From: Promicromonospora sp. MEB111 | GTDB taxonomy: Bacteria > Actinomycetota > Actinomycetes > Actinomycetales > Cellulomonadaceae | DNA: 64,000 bases | Assembly (NCBI RefSeq): GCF_030209445.1 | Contig: NZ_JARVSD010000028.1 | Span: forward strand, 62,001-126,000 | Direction of reading: 5' to 3' | Shown here: positions 44,096 to 53,025 of the stretch, piece after piece | Position numbering within the stretch: the stretch's first letter is position 1 | Layout: the number at the start of each line of letters is the position of its first letter | Position numbers and translations under genes: made by a program | The notes under the pieces: generated by a model | Databases searched by the model: none | Told to the model about the DNA's origin: nothing | What the model saw: the letters and a program-made list of their open reading frames with translations, nothing else

Positions 44096-45262
44096 TCACC
44101 CGTTGGTCTGGACGGCGAGCCGGTGCACCGCGCTGTCGAAGTGCGGCGCGCCGATGGACCGGTTCTGCGGGGTCCCGTACGAGGTGACCCCGCGGACGTA
44201 CCCCAGGCGCGTGCGGTCGCTGTAGTGCCACACCCACGGGCCGCCGGAGGACCCGGTGCCGAAGTTGCACCCGCTGATCAGCGAGGTGCGGGCCGCGACG
44301 CTGCTCTTGCGGGTCATGCCCTGGCAGCCCCACATCACCTCGCCGTAGTCGCGGTTCGACGGGTACCCGAAGACCTTCACCGGCCAGCGGTAGTACTGGT
44401 CGATCTTCAGCCCGTTGCCGCCGACGGCCGGGACCACGCGCTGCCCCGCCTCGTTCGCGAACGTGGTCATCATCCCGACGTCGCGGTACCAGCCCTGCGC
44501 CGTGCCGCCCTTCTGGATCCAGGTCTTGAAGGTGTGCAGGGTGCGCGCCTGGAACGTCCCGTAGGGCGTCGGGTCGGCCGCGGTGCCGTCGTACCTCGGC
44601 ACGAAGACCAGGTTGCTGTGCCAGGTACCGCCCCGGCCCTCGTGCACGCAGTGCCCGGCGGTGATCACCACCCGCTTCGACCTGGTGTTGATCGTGGCCG
44701 CCGAGCAGTAGCTCCCGCTCCCGTAGCCACCGATGAAGAGCTTGCCGGTGCTGATCGGGAACGTGTTGATCGACTGGGTCTGCGCCCCGCCCGCCGGGGC
44801 GCCCTCGGGTGCCACCGGGCGGGTCACGACCTTGCCGTCCTGGGCGTCGTCGCCCAGCGGGGCCGCCGGCAGGCCGCCCGCGCGGCCCACCGTGGTGCCG
44901 GCCATGAGCTCCGCGGCGACCCCCTTCGCCATCTTCTCGACGAGCGCGGGGTCCCCGGGGGCGTCCAACGGCTTCGCTGCCGCCATCCGCTCCTCCGTCC
45001 AGTACTCCAGCACGGCGGGGTCGCCGCCCTCCGCGTCGACCCGCTGCAGCTCCTGGGCGGAGTAGGTGCGCCGGGAGGCGCCGTCCGCCTTCAGGACCGG
45101 CGCGACCGCCGACACGATCCCGGTGTCGGCGGTCTTGGCCACCCGGGCCGGCGGCGCGCCGGTGGCGGCCGCGCCCCAGGCCGTCGGGACGACGGCCACC
45201 GTCGCCGTGACGGTCACGGCGGCCGCCATGGCCGCGAGGCGCAACCTCTGCGTTCTGCCCAT
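44096..45262 (-). CDS. Secreted trypsin-like serine protease (V8/S1 type)
   Basis: The 388-residue protein starts at the ATG at 45262, which has AGGGGAGA about 5 bases upstream; an upstream ATG at 45301 lacks this. It carries a Sec signal peptide (AAMAAAVTVTATVAVVPTAWG), a propeptide of about 120 residues, and a chymotrypsin-fold domain with His204 in ITAGHCVHE, Asp261 in YRDVGMM and Ser339 in GTGSSGGPWVW. Two Cys pairs are placed for disulfides. It resembles the glutamyl endopeptidase group, but the specificity is not certain. It ends against the DUF58 gene and lies downstream of a two-component regulator gene. Confidence 0.92.
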   Translation of the reverse strand: MGRTQRLRLAAMAAAVTVTATVAVVPTAWGAAATGAPPARVAKTADTGIVSAVAPVLKADGASRRTYSAQELQRVDAEGGDPAVLEYWTEERMAAAKPLDAPGDPALVEKMAKGVAAELMAGTTVGRAGGLPAAPLGDDAQDGKVVTRPVAPEGAPAGGAQTQSINTFPISTGKLFIGGYGSGSYCSAATINTRSKRVVITAGHCVHEGRGGTWHSNLVFVPRYDGTAADPTPYGTFQARTLHTFKTWIQKGGTAQGWYRDVGMMTTFANEAGQRVVPAVGGNGLKIDQYYRWPVKVFGYPSNRDYGEVMWGCQGMTRKSSVAARTSLISGCNFGTGSSGGPWVWHYSDRTRLGYVRGVTSYGTPQNRSIGAPHFDSAVHRLAVQTNG

Positions 45263-45374
45263 AGATCTCCCCTGTCCACTTGTCCGGTTCATCCGGTCCA
45301 TGCCGAATCGGACACATGCTAGACAAGAAACGTTAGGGGGTCTATCGGTTTTCGGTCGTGGGCTCCGCCCGCGG

Positions 45375-46082
45375 TCACACGCCGAGGTGGCGGAGCACGG
45401 CCAGGACCCGGCGGTGGTCGGCGGCGTCCTGCGGCAGGTCCAGCTTGGTGAAGATGGCCGCGACGTTCTTCTCGACCGCCCCGGCCGACAGGTGCAGCAG
45501 GTCCGCGACCGCCTTGTTGGACCGGCCCTGCGCCATCAGACCCAGCACCTCGCGCTCCCGGGCCGACAGGCGGTCCAGGGCGGTGTCCTGCCGAGCGGAG
45601 CCCATGAGCTGCGTGACCACCTCCGGGTCCAGCACCGTGGCGCCCTGCGCCACGCGGCCGAGCGCGTCGACGAAGTCGCGCACGTCGGCCACCCGGTCCT
45701 TGAGCAGGTAGCCGACGCCGCGTGCGTCGCCGGCCAGGAGCCGGCTCGCGTACCGCGTCTCCACGTACTGCGAGAACAGCAGCACGGGCAGGCGCGGGTG
45801 CCGGGCGCGCAGGCTCAGCACGGCCCGCAGGCCCTCGTCGGTGAAGGTGGGCGGCATGCGGATGTCCGCCACGACGACGTCGGGCAGCGACTCCTCCCGG
45901 ACGGCGCGGGCGACCTCGCGCTCCAGCGCGTTCCCGTCGCCGACGCCGGTCACGGTGTGGCCCCGTCGCGTCAGGAGCGCGGCGAGGCCGTCACGCAGGA
46001 TCGCCGAGTCCTCCGCGACGATCACGCGCAGACCGGTGCCGGTGGTGCCGGTGCCGGACGTCGGGTCGGCCGGGCCGGTCAC
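45375..46082 (-). CDS. NarL/LuxR-type response regulator
   Basis: The 235-residue protein has an N-terminal receiver domain (VIVAEDSAILRDGLAALL; phospho-acceptor Asp in VVVADIRMPP; the Lys of YLLKDRV) and a C-terminal LuxR helix-turn-helix, LSAREREVLGLMAQGRSNKA. The GTG at 46082 overlaps the stop of the histidine kinase gene by four bases, so they form a two-component pair. The palindrome GGGGGTTTTCCCCC upstream of the kinase gene and at 32888-32909 is a candidate binding site. A short Gly/Thr-rich tail precedes the receiver. Confidence 0.93.
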   Translation of the reverse strand: MTGPADPTSGTGTTGTGLRVIVAEDSAILRDGLAALLTRRGHTVTGVGDGNALEREVARAVREESLPDVVVADIRMPPTFTDEGLRAVLSLRARHPRLPVLLFSQYVETRYASRLLAGDARGVGYLLKDRVADVRDFVDALGRVAQGATVLDPEVVTQLMGSARQDTALDRLSAREREVLGLMAQGRSNKAVADLLHLSAGAVEKNVAAIFTKLDLPQDAADHRRVLAVLRHLGV

Positions 46083-47479
46083 GGGCGTCCGGACGGGCTG
46101 GGGGTGGGCAGGGTCACGGTGACCACCGTAGGCCCACCGGCGGGGCTGGACAGGTCGAACGTGCCGTCGACGGACCGCACCCGGTCGGCCAGCCCGGCCA
46201 GGCCGGACCGAAGACCCGAGCCGTCGGGCGCGACGACCACGGCGCCGCCGCGGCCGTCGTCGCGCACCCGGATCCGGAGCGCCGCCCCGGCGCCGCCGGC
46301 GCCGGCCGCGGGCTCGACCAGCACGTACACGCCGGAGGCGCGCGCGTGCTTGGCCGCGTTCGTGACGAGCTCGGCGACGCTGAAGTAGGCGATCGACTCC
46401 AGCGCCGGGGCCAGGCGGCCGTCCGCCTCGACGCTCGGGTCCACGTCGACGGTGACGGGCAGGGCCGACCGTGCCGCGAGGGTCTCCAGCGCCACGCCGA
46501 GGCCGCTGTCGAGCGCCGGCGGGTGGATGCCCCGGGCCAGCTCGCGCAGCTCGGTGAGCGCCTCCTTGGTCGACGCGTGCGCGGTGTCGACCAGCTCGGC
46601 GGCCTGGGTGACGTCGCCGCCGTCGGCCAGCTGCTCGCGCGCCTCGCCGAGCTGCATGGCGACGGCGACCAGGCGGGCCTGCGTGCCGTCGTGCAGGTCG
46701 CGCTCGATGCGGCGCAGGCGGGCGTCGGCGTCGTCCACGGTGCCGGTGCGGGACCGCTCCAGCTCGGCGACCCGCAGGCTCGCCCGGGTGGGGCTCAGCA
46801 GGCCGGCGGTGAGCACCCGGAAGAGCAGCGCGAACATCCGCGTGATCCACGGCCAGCAGAGGAGCAGCAGCAGCCCGGCGAGCGCGGCGAGGGCCAGGCG
46901 CGGCGGCGTGTCGAGGAAGTAGGCGTCGCCGAACTGGGCGCCGCGGTGCAGCGCGCCGTCGCTGCCGGTCTGCTCCGGCAGGTACCGGTACCAGAACCAG
47001 TAGGTCAGGCCGCCCAGGCCGGTGGCCAGGAACGTGATGCTCGTGACGAAGGACAGGATGGCGAGGGGGAAGGTGACGAACATGAACAGCAGGGCGCGCC
47101 ACCCGGTGGCGTCGCCGATCAGGGAGCCGATCGTGCGCCAGAAGCCGCGCGGCCGGACGTACGGGGCGGGCACGGCGACGTCGAGGTCGAGCAGGTCGCG
47201 GGCGAGACCGCGGTACATCGCGCCCCAGCCGCGGCCACCGGCCACGACGGCCCCGGCCACGAACAGCCCGACCACCGTGACGGCGATGCCGGCCGTGAAG
47301 CTGACCGCGAAGAGCGTGTAGGTCAGGGCGAACGGGGCCAGCAGGAGCACCAGCGTCAGGTAGCCCTGCTCGCGCCAGGTGCGGGCCGCGAACGGTGCGG
47401 TGAGGAAGCCGGGGCCAGGCCGCGCGGCGCCGCCCGGGACGGCGACGGGTGCGAGCCGGTCGGCGGTCATGGTTGTCAT
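46079..47479 (-). CDS. HisKA_3-type sensor histidine kinase
   Basis: The 466-residue protein has a sensor half with five or six membrane helices (residues about 40-230), followed by a HisKA_3 dimerisation domain (RRIERDLHDGTQARLVAVAM, with the phospho-acceptor His) and an HATPase_c domain with LVTNAAKHARASGV and DDGRGGA. It is the NarL/DesK-type kinase partner of the response regulator encoded downstream. The ATG at 47479 was chosen, with an in-frame ATG three codons later. The stimulus is unknown, but the membrane-embedded sensor suggests an envelope signal. Confidence 0.92.
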   Translation of the reverse strand: MTTMTADRLAPVAVPGGAARPGPGFLTAPFAARTWREQGYLTLVLLLAPFALTYTLFAVSFTAGIAVTVVGLFVAGAVVAGGRGWGAMYRGLARDLLDLDVAVPAPYVRPRGFWRTIGSLIGDATGWRALLFMFVTFPLAILSFVTSITFLATGLGGLTYWFWYRYLPEQTGSDGALHRGAQFGDAYFLDTPPRLALAALAGLLLLLCWPWITRMFALLFRVLTAGLLSPTRASLRVAELERSRTGTVDDADARLRRIERDLHDGTQARLVAVAMQLGEAREQLADGGDVTQAAELVDTAHASTKEALTELRELARGIHPPALDSGLGVALETLAARSALPVTVDVDPSVEADGRLAPALESIAYFSVAELVTNAAKHARASGVYVLVEPAAGAGGAGAALRIRVRDDGRGGAVVVAPDGSGLRSGLAGLADRVRSVDGTFDLSSPAGGPTVVTVTLPTPSPSGRP

Positions 47480-47537
47480 GGTGCCAGGTTCGCCCCTCAC
47501 GGGGCGGCGGCGACATGGGGTCGACCGCCGGGTTGTC

Positions 47538-47553
47538 CGGGGGTTTTCCCCCG
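47538..47553. promoter_or_regulatory. Palindrome CGGGGG-TTTT-CCCCCG
   Basis: A perfect 6-bp stem around TTTT sits 59 bases upstream of the kinase start and 122 bases upstream of mtrA. Its 14-base core equals the palindrome at 32891-32905, making it a candidate site for a shared regulator, perhaps the NarL-type response regulator. Confidence 0.5.
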
Positions 47554-47674
47554 TACCGGGATGCGGTCCACCCGCGGCCCGCGGCATACCCCCACCGGGT
47601 GAACCTGGGCCGAACACGCCAGGTCGGGGCCCACAAGGCCGGGTTTGCTGGACCAGGCTGGCACACTGGAGGGC

Positions 47675-48355
47675 ATGAAGGTACGAGTTCTTGTCGTCGA
47701 CGACGACACAGCACTGGCGGAGATGATCGGCATCGTCCTCAAGGGCGAGGGCATCGAGGCGATCTTCTGCGCCGACGGGGACTCCGCGCTGGGCATGTTC
47801 CGGACCCATCAGCCAGACCTCGTGCTGCTCGATCTCATGCTGCCGGGCAAGGACGGCGTCCAGGTCTGCCGCGAGATCCGCGCCGAGTCGGGCGTGCCGA
47901 TCATCATGCTGACGGCCAAGTCGGACACGCTCGACGTGGTGGTGGGCCTCGAGTCCGGCGCCGACGACTACGTGTCCAAGCCGTTCAAGCCCAAGGAGCT
48001 CGTCGCCCGGATCAAGGCCCGCCTGCGCCGCAGCGAGGACCCGGGCCCGGAGCGGCTGGTCGTCGGCGACGTCGAGATCGACGTCACGGGCCACACCGTG
48101 ACGCGCGACGGCGAGCGCATCGCGCTCACCCCTCTCGAGTTCGACCTGCTCGTCGCGCTGGCGCGCAAGCCGTGGCAGGTCTTCACGCGCGAGGTGCTGC
48201 TGGAGCGCGTGTGGGGCTACCGGCACAGCGCGGACACGCGCCTGGTCAACGTCCACGTGCAGCGCCTGCGCTCCAAGATCGAGCGTGACCCGGAGAACCC
48301 GGAGATCGTCCTGACGGTGCGCGGCGTCGGCTACAAGGCGGGCGCGACACGCTGA
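47675..48355 (+). CDS. mtrA: MtrA response regulator
   Basis: The 226-residue protein is an OmpR-type regulator matching MtrA: receiver domain with acidic cluster VVDDDTALAEMI, phospho-acceptor Asp53 in LVLLDLMLPGKDG, and a winged-helix output domain with LTPLEFDLLVALARKPWQVF and RLRSKIERDPENPEIVLTV. MtrA controls cell-wall metabolism, division and DNA replication in actinobacteria. The ATG at 47675 follows GGAGGG. The stop overlaps the mtrB start (TGATG). The three genes mtrA, mtrB and lpqB form the usual operon. Confidence 0.96.
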   Translation: MKVRVLVVDDDTALAEMIGIVLKGEGIEAIFCADGDSALGMFRTHQPDLVLLDLMLPGKDGVQVCREIRAESGVPIIMLTAKSDTLDVVVGLESGADDYVSKPFKPKELVARIKARLRRSEDPGPERLVVGDVEIDVTGHTVTRDGERIALTPLEFDLLVALARKPWQVFTREVLLERVWGYRHSADTRLVNVHVQRLRSKIERDPENPEIVLTVRGVGYKAGATR

Positions 48356-50241
48356 TGCCGTCCGGCCTGGTCACACGGCTTCGCCGAGTGGTCTCACGGG
48401 TCCGGGTGGTCACGGTCCGGGCCACCCGCCGCGGGGTCGCGCAGTGGCGCTCCTCGCTGCAGCTGCGTGTCGTCACCACCGCGCTCGCGATCGGCCTGGC
48501 GGCGATCGCGGTGCTCGGGCTGTACCTGTCGACGTCGGTGCGGGACGGGATCTACGAGCAGCGGCTCGCGGCGATCGACCGGGAGGCCGCCGCATTGACG
48601 ACGCAGGTCTCGGAGAACTTCTCGAACTCCGCGACGACGTCGAACGGCGACCTGCAGAGCCTGCTCAACGACACGGTCTCGACGCTCACCGCCACCAGCG
48701 GCTCCACCGCGCAGGACTACTTCCTGCTGCAGGAGCCCGGCGGTACCGCGCAGGTGTCCGACGTCGTGTCCCGGGGCGACCTGAGGGACGTGGTCATCAC
48801 CGACGAGCTGCGCCAGGCGAACATCGCCTCCGAGGACGACCAGGTGCTGCAGGCGGTGGGCATCCCGGCGGTCGACGACCCGAGCGTGGTCCGGCCTGGC
48901 GTCATCGTGGGCTCCACGGTCCAGGCGGCGCCCGACGCCCGCTACGAGATCTACTACCTCTACTCCCTGGAGCCCGAGCAGGAGACGCTGTCGTTCGTGC
49001 ACCGCGTGCTGCTCGCGGGCGGGTTCGGGATGCTGGCCCTGCTCGGCGTCGTCACGTGGACGATGGCCCGGCAGACGGTGACGCCGGTGACGAGGGCCGC
49101 GACCGTGGCCGAGCGCCTCGCCGAGGGGCACCTCTCGGAGCGCATGCCCGGCGCGCGGGGCGCCGACGAGATGGCGAGCCTGGCGCGGTCGTTCAACGAG
49201 ATGGCCGAGAGCCTGCAGGACCAGATCCGGCGCATGGAGGAGCTCTCCGCGATGCAGCGGCGGTTCGTCTCCGACGTGTCGCACGAGCTGCGCACACCGC
49301 TGACGACCATCCGGATGGCGAGCGAGATCATCCACGAGTCGCGTGACCAGATGGACGCGGACGCCAGCCGGTCCGCCGAGCTGCTGCTGGGTCAGATCGA
49401 CCGGTTCGAGTCGCTGCTGGCCGACCTGCTGGAGATCAGCCGGTTCGACGCCGGCGCCGCCGTGCTCGACGCCGAGCGCCGCGACCTGGGCGACCTGGTC
49501 ATGTCCGTGGTGGAGCAGGCCGCCCCGCTGGCGGAGACCAAGGACGTCCGGGTCTCGGTGCGCCTGCCCGACGGCGACGCCGCAGCCGACTTCGACCCGC
49601 GCCGGATCGAGCGCATCCTGCGCAACCTCGTGGTCAACGCGATCGAGCACGCGGAGGAGCGCCCCGTCGAGGTGACGGTCGCGGAGAGCGACCGCGCGGT
49701 GGCGGTCGTGGTGCGCGACTACGGCGTCGGCATGACCAAGCAGGAGGTCGAGCACGTGTTCGACCGGTTCTGGCGGGCCGACCCGGCGCGCGCCCGCACC
49801 ACGGGCGGCTCCGGCCTGGGCCTGGCGATCGCCCTGGAGGACGCCCACCTGCACGCGGGCCGCCTCGACGCCTGGGGCCGCCCGGGGCAGGGGGCGAGCT
49901 TCCGCCTCACGCTCCCGCGCAGCGCGGGCATCCAGCTGGGGGAGCCGCCGGTGACCATGGCGCCCGCCTCGCACGGGCTCGGCGCGCGCACGGGTCAGGT
50001 CCCCGCGGTGCACCCGGCCGCCGGTCCGACGCCGACGCAGATCCCGGACCTGTCCGGTCAGGGTCTGTCGGACTCCAGGCCTTCCCGTACCGAGCCCGGC
50101 GAGCCGGAGCTCGCGGAGCCGGAGCTCGCGGAGCCGGAGCTCGCGGAGCCGGAGCTCGCAGGGCTGGATCTCGCGGAGCCGGACGAGCGCGGCGAGCGTG
50201 CCGGATCGAGACCCGCGACGAACGACCTGGAGGTGCACTGA
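48355..50241 (+). CDS. mtrB: MtrB sensor histidine kinase with repeat tail
   Basis: The 628-residue protein has two membrane helices (about residues 40-60 and 215-240) around an extracytoplasmic sensor, then a HAMP domain, HisKA (SDVSHELRTPLTTIR, His310) and HATPase_c (LRNLVVNAIEHA, GVGMTKQEVEHVFDRF, GGSGLGLAIA). It phosphorylates MtrA. After the kinase domain there is a tail of about 100 residues that is Pro/Gly/Ala-rich and includes several copies of ELAEP encoded by a 15-bp tandem repeat. The stop overlaps lpqB. Confidence 0.95.
   Translation: MPSGLVTRLRRVVSRVRVVTVRATRRGVAQWRSSLQLRVVTTALAIGLAAIAVLGLYLSTSVRDGIYEQRLAAIDREAAALTTQVSENFSNSATTSNGDLQSLLNDTVSTLTATSGSTAQDYFLLQEPGGTAQVSDVVSRGDLRDVVITDELRQANIASEDDQVLQAVGIPAVDDPSVVRPGVIVGSTVQAAPDARYEIYYLYSLEPEQETLSFVHRVLLAGGFGMLALLGVVTWTMARQTVTPVTRAATVAERLAEGHLSERMPGARGADEMASLARSFNEMAESLQDQIRRMEELSAMQRRFVSDVSHELRTPLTTIRMASEIIHESRDQMDADASRSAELLLGQIDRFESLLADLLEISRFDAGAAVLDAERRDLGDLVMSVVEQAAPLAETKDVRVSVRLPDGDAAADFDPRRIERILRNLVVNAIEHAEERPVEVTVAESDRAVAVVVRDYGVGMTKQEVEHVFDRFWRADPARARTTGGSGLGLAIALEDAHLHAGRLDAWGRPGQGASFRLTLPRSAGIQLGEPPVTMAPASHGLGARTGQVPAVHPAAGPTPTQIPDLSGQGLSDSRPSRTEPGEPELAEPELAEPELAEPELAGLDLAEPDERGERAGSRPATNDLEVH
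50101..50175. repeat. 15-bp tandem repeats at the 3' end of mtrB
   Basis: Four near-identical units of GAGCCGGAGCTCGCG (50101, 50116, 50131, 50146) are followed by a diverged fifth (50161-50175). They encode EPELA/EPELA-type repeats in the MtrB tail, in frame. Confidence 0.85.
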
Positions 50242-51986
50242 TGCGCAGGGCAGCGAACCGCAGGGCGGCGAACACGGTGGCCGCCGTCGCCGTCGCCCTG
50301 CTCACCGCCGTCGGGCTCGGTGCCTGCGCCCAGATCCCCACCTCCGGCCCCGTCCGGGTGGGCACCGCGCCCGTCGAGCCGCAGGCCGACATCGCGATGC
50401 TGCCGCGCGGACCCATGCCCGGCACGGAGCCGCAGGCGATCGTGTCGGGCTTCCTCGGCGCTGCGGCGGCTGCGGCGACGTCGCCCAAGGAGTTCCAGAC
50501 CGCCCGGGAGTTCCTCACGGCCGATGTCTCGGTCGCCTGGAACCCGGACGAGGCGGTGCGCGTCGTCCGCGAGGCGCCGCTGCCGGAGCCGCTGGAGGAG
50601 GAGATCGACCTCGGGACCACCGACACGGTGGAGATCGTCGTCAAGGCGACGACCATCGCGACCCTGGACAGCACCGGCGCCTACACCGAGGTGGGCAGCC
50701 CGCGCGAGGTCGGCTACCGGTTCACGCTCGTCATGGTGGGCGGCGAGTGGCGCATCTCGGCCCTCGACAACGGTGTGCTCGTGCCCGCCAACCTCTTCGC
50801 CAACCAGTACCGGGCCACGCGGCTGTACTTCCCGAGCGCGAACGAGGTCACGACCCTGGTGCCCGACCTGCGCTGGTTCCCGCGCCGGTTGTGGCAGAAG
50901 GTGGCCGTGGAGCAGATCCTCGCCGGGCCGCCCGAGTGGCTCCAGGGCGCCACGCAGTCCCTGGTGCCGGACGGGACCGGGCTCGTCTCGCCCTCCGTCC
51001 AGAGCAGGGACGACGCCGACGTCGTGCCGATCCGGCTCACCGAGCAGATCAGCGAGGTGCCCGCGGCGCAGCGCGCGGTGATCGCGGCGCAGTTCTCCGC
51101 GACCCTCTCCGAGGGCGCCGGCCGGGTGATTCCCGTCGAGCTGTTCAGCAACCAGAACCGGCTGTCGGTCGACGCGGCCGACGTGGACCTCCCGGCGACG
51201 ATCGCCCAGGCGATCGTGCTCCAGGACGACAGCCTGTTCCGGGTGGACGACGGCCGGCTCGTCGAGCACGACGTGTCCGTCGACCTGTCGGGCATCGACC
51301 CGACCGCGCTCGCCGTCAGCCCCGGGACCACACCCATCGTGGTGCGCGACGGCACGGACCGGATCGTCAACCTCTCCCTCGACGAGGGCGAGGGCCCGGT
51401 TCCGGTCCTGGAGGGGTCCGACCTGGCGGCGCCGTCGGTGGACAAGTTCGGCAGTACCTGGACCAGCGGCGACGCGGGCAAGCTGCGGGTGGCGACGGAC
51501 GCGCTCGACGTGGTCGAGCTGAAGCCCGAGTGGCTCAAGGGCCGCAGGGTGATCAGCGTGTCGGTGTCGCCGGAGGGCTCGCGCGTCGCGGTCGTCAGCG
51601 AGACGCCGTCCGGCCGGCAGGTGCAGGTGGCCGGCATCGTGCGCGACGCCGAGCACGCCCCGGTCAGCCTGGCGCCGGCGCTCTCGGTCGCCGCTCCGGT
51701 GGCCGACGTCGTGGAGGCCCGCTGGGCGGGGCTCACCACGCTCGCCCTCCTGACCCGGAACGGTCAGGGGACGTCCTCCGTCTGGAACGCGGGCGTCGGC
51801 GGCCTGGCCGGCACCGCCGGGCAGTCGCGCCAGCTCCCGGGGCTCACCGACGTCGTGCAGATCGCGGCGGGCGTGAACGACGAGGGGATTCTCGTGCTCA
51901 CCGAGGACGGCAGCCTGGAGCACGAGGAGACCGGCGTCTGGCAGCCGATCGCCGAGGACGTGGACCTCGTCAGCTACCCCGGCTGA
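50241..51986 (+). CDS. lpqB: LpqB lipoprotein
   Basis: The 581-residue protein has a lipoprotein signal with lipobox LGAC, then the LpqB fold: a GerMN-like domain (residues about 200-340, including WFPRRLWQKVAVEQILAGPP) and a C-terminal beta-propeller-like region. LpqB binds the extracellular part of MtrB and tunes its signalling. The gene overlaps mtrB (TGATG) and ends the operon at a strong terminator. Its length fits the family. Confidence 0.95.
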   Translation: MRRAANRRAANTVAAVAVALLTAVGLGACAQIPTSGPVRVGTAPVEPQADIAMLPRGPMPGTEPQAIVSGFLGAAAAAATSPKEFQTAREFLTADVSVAWNPDEAVRVVREAPLPEPLEEEIDLGTTDTVEIVVKATTIATLDSTGAYTEVGSPREVGYRFTLVMVGGEWRISALDNGVLVPANLFANQYRATRLYFPSANEVTTLVPDLRWFPRRLWQKVAVEQILAGPPEWLQGATQSLVPDGTGLVSPSVQSRDDADVVPIRLTEQISEVPAAQRAVIAAQFSATLSEGAGRVIPVELFSNQNRLSVDAADVDLPATIAQAIVLQDDSLFRVDDGRLVEHDVSVDLSGIDPTALAVSPGTTPIVVRDGTDRIVNLSLDEGEGPVPVLEGSDLAAPSVDKFGSTWTSGDAGKLRVATDALDVVELKPEWLKGRRVISVSVSPEGSRVAVVSETPSGRQVQVAGIVRDAEHAPVSLAPALSVAAPVADVVEARWAGLTTLALLTRNGQGTSSVWNAGVGGLAGTAGQSRQLPGLTDVVQIAAGVNDEGILVLTEDGSLEHEETGVWQPIAEDVDLVSYPG

Positions 51987-52022
51987 CCCGGCCGGGTCCG
52001 GCCGGGTCCGGCCGGGAGACAC

Positions 52023-52062
52023 GACGGCGGCGAGGCGGAACCGCATCCGCCTCGCCGCCGTC
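52023..52062. terminator. 16-bp perfect hairpin between lpqB and hpf
   Basis: Bases 52023-52038 pair with 52047-52062 around an 8-base loop, between the convergent lpqB and hpf genes. GGCCGGGTCC repeats precede it. Confidence 0.85.
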
Positions 52063-52098
52063 CTGCTCTGGTCGTGCCCTCTCGGCTACACCGTCTCG

Positions 52099-52764
52099 CT
52101 ACGTCAGGTCGGTGACCGGGGCGCCGCCGCACGGGTTGTCGAGCTGGATCACACCGAACGACCAGCCCTTGCGCTTGTAGAGCACGGACGGACGCGACGT
52201 CTCCTTGTCGATGAAGAGGTAGAAGTCGTGGCCCACCATCTCCATCTCGTAGACCGCGTCGTCGAGGGTCATCGGGTCGGCGTGGTGCAGCTTCTGGCGG
52301 ATCACCACGGGCGAGTCGCCGATCGTGGTCTCCACGGAGTCACCCGGCGCGGCCAGCGCTGCCGGGGTCGAGATCTGGGGCTCGGGTCCACCGGAGCCGC
52401 CGTCGGTCAGGATCTCGTCGAGCGGGCGCACGTCCACGGGGGCGAGCACCTTGTTGTTCCGGTGGTCCTTGCGACGGTCCCGGGCTCGGCGGAGTCGTTC
52501 GTTCAGCTTGTCGATCGCGAGGTCCAGGGCGCCGAAGCGGTCGTCTGCCGCAGCCTCGGCGCGGATCACCGGGCCCTTGGCGCGCAGCGTGAGCTCGACG
52601 CGCTCGCGGTTCTCGGACAGCCTCGGGTTGTTCTCGTGCGTGACCTCCACGTCCACCCGGCGTACGTAGGGGGACAGCAGCTCCACCTTGGCGAGCTTGT
52701 CCTCCACGTGCTGGCGAAAACGGTCTGCCACGTCCGTGTGCCTGCCGACAACGACAATTTCCAT
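52099..52764 (-). CDS. hpf: Ribosome hibernation-promoting factor, long form
   Basis: The 221-residue protein has an N-terminal S30AE/YfiA domain (MEIVVVGRHTDVADRFRQHV, with DDRFGALDLAIDKLNERLRR), a variable linker, and the C-terminal dimerisation domain typical of long HPF (DDAVYEMEMVGHDFYLFID, VLYKRKGWSFGVIQLD). It binds the 30S decoding region and dimerises ribosomes in slow growth. The ATG at 52764 has GGAGA about 8 bases upstream. It lies alone, convergent with lpqB; the 261 bases upstream to the ComF-like gene hold its promoter and nothing else recognisable. Confidence 0.95.
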   Translation of the reverse strand: MEIVVVGRHTDVADRFRQHVEDKLAKVELLSPYVRRVDVEVTHENNPRLSENRERVELTLRAKGPVIRAEAAADDRFGALDLAIDKLNERLRRARDRRKDHRNNKVLAPVDVRPLDEILTDGGSGGPEPQISTPAALAAPGDSVETTIGDSPVVIRQKLHHADPMTLDDAVYEMEMVGHDFYLFIDKETSRPSVLYKRKGWSFGVIQLDNPCGGAPVTDLT

Positions 52765-53025
52765 GTGCGTATCTCCGCTCCGGGAACTCTGGGCCACGCC
52801 GTCCCTTGCCGGCGGCGCGCGCCCGTCTCTACTGGGTCTGGCACCCCCTGCTGGTGCCGGGCACGAACCACCTCCCGTCGCGGCGCCCGACAACTTCGTC
52901 GAGCCTCGGATCTTGCGTGGGAGGTTCAGGCTAACTCCGTCGCCTGGGTAACGACAGTCCCAACCAACGGTGAACAAGACGACACAGATCTGTCACACTT
53001 TCAGGTTCGGATCGGAACGCCGCTT

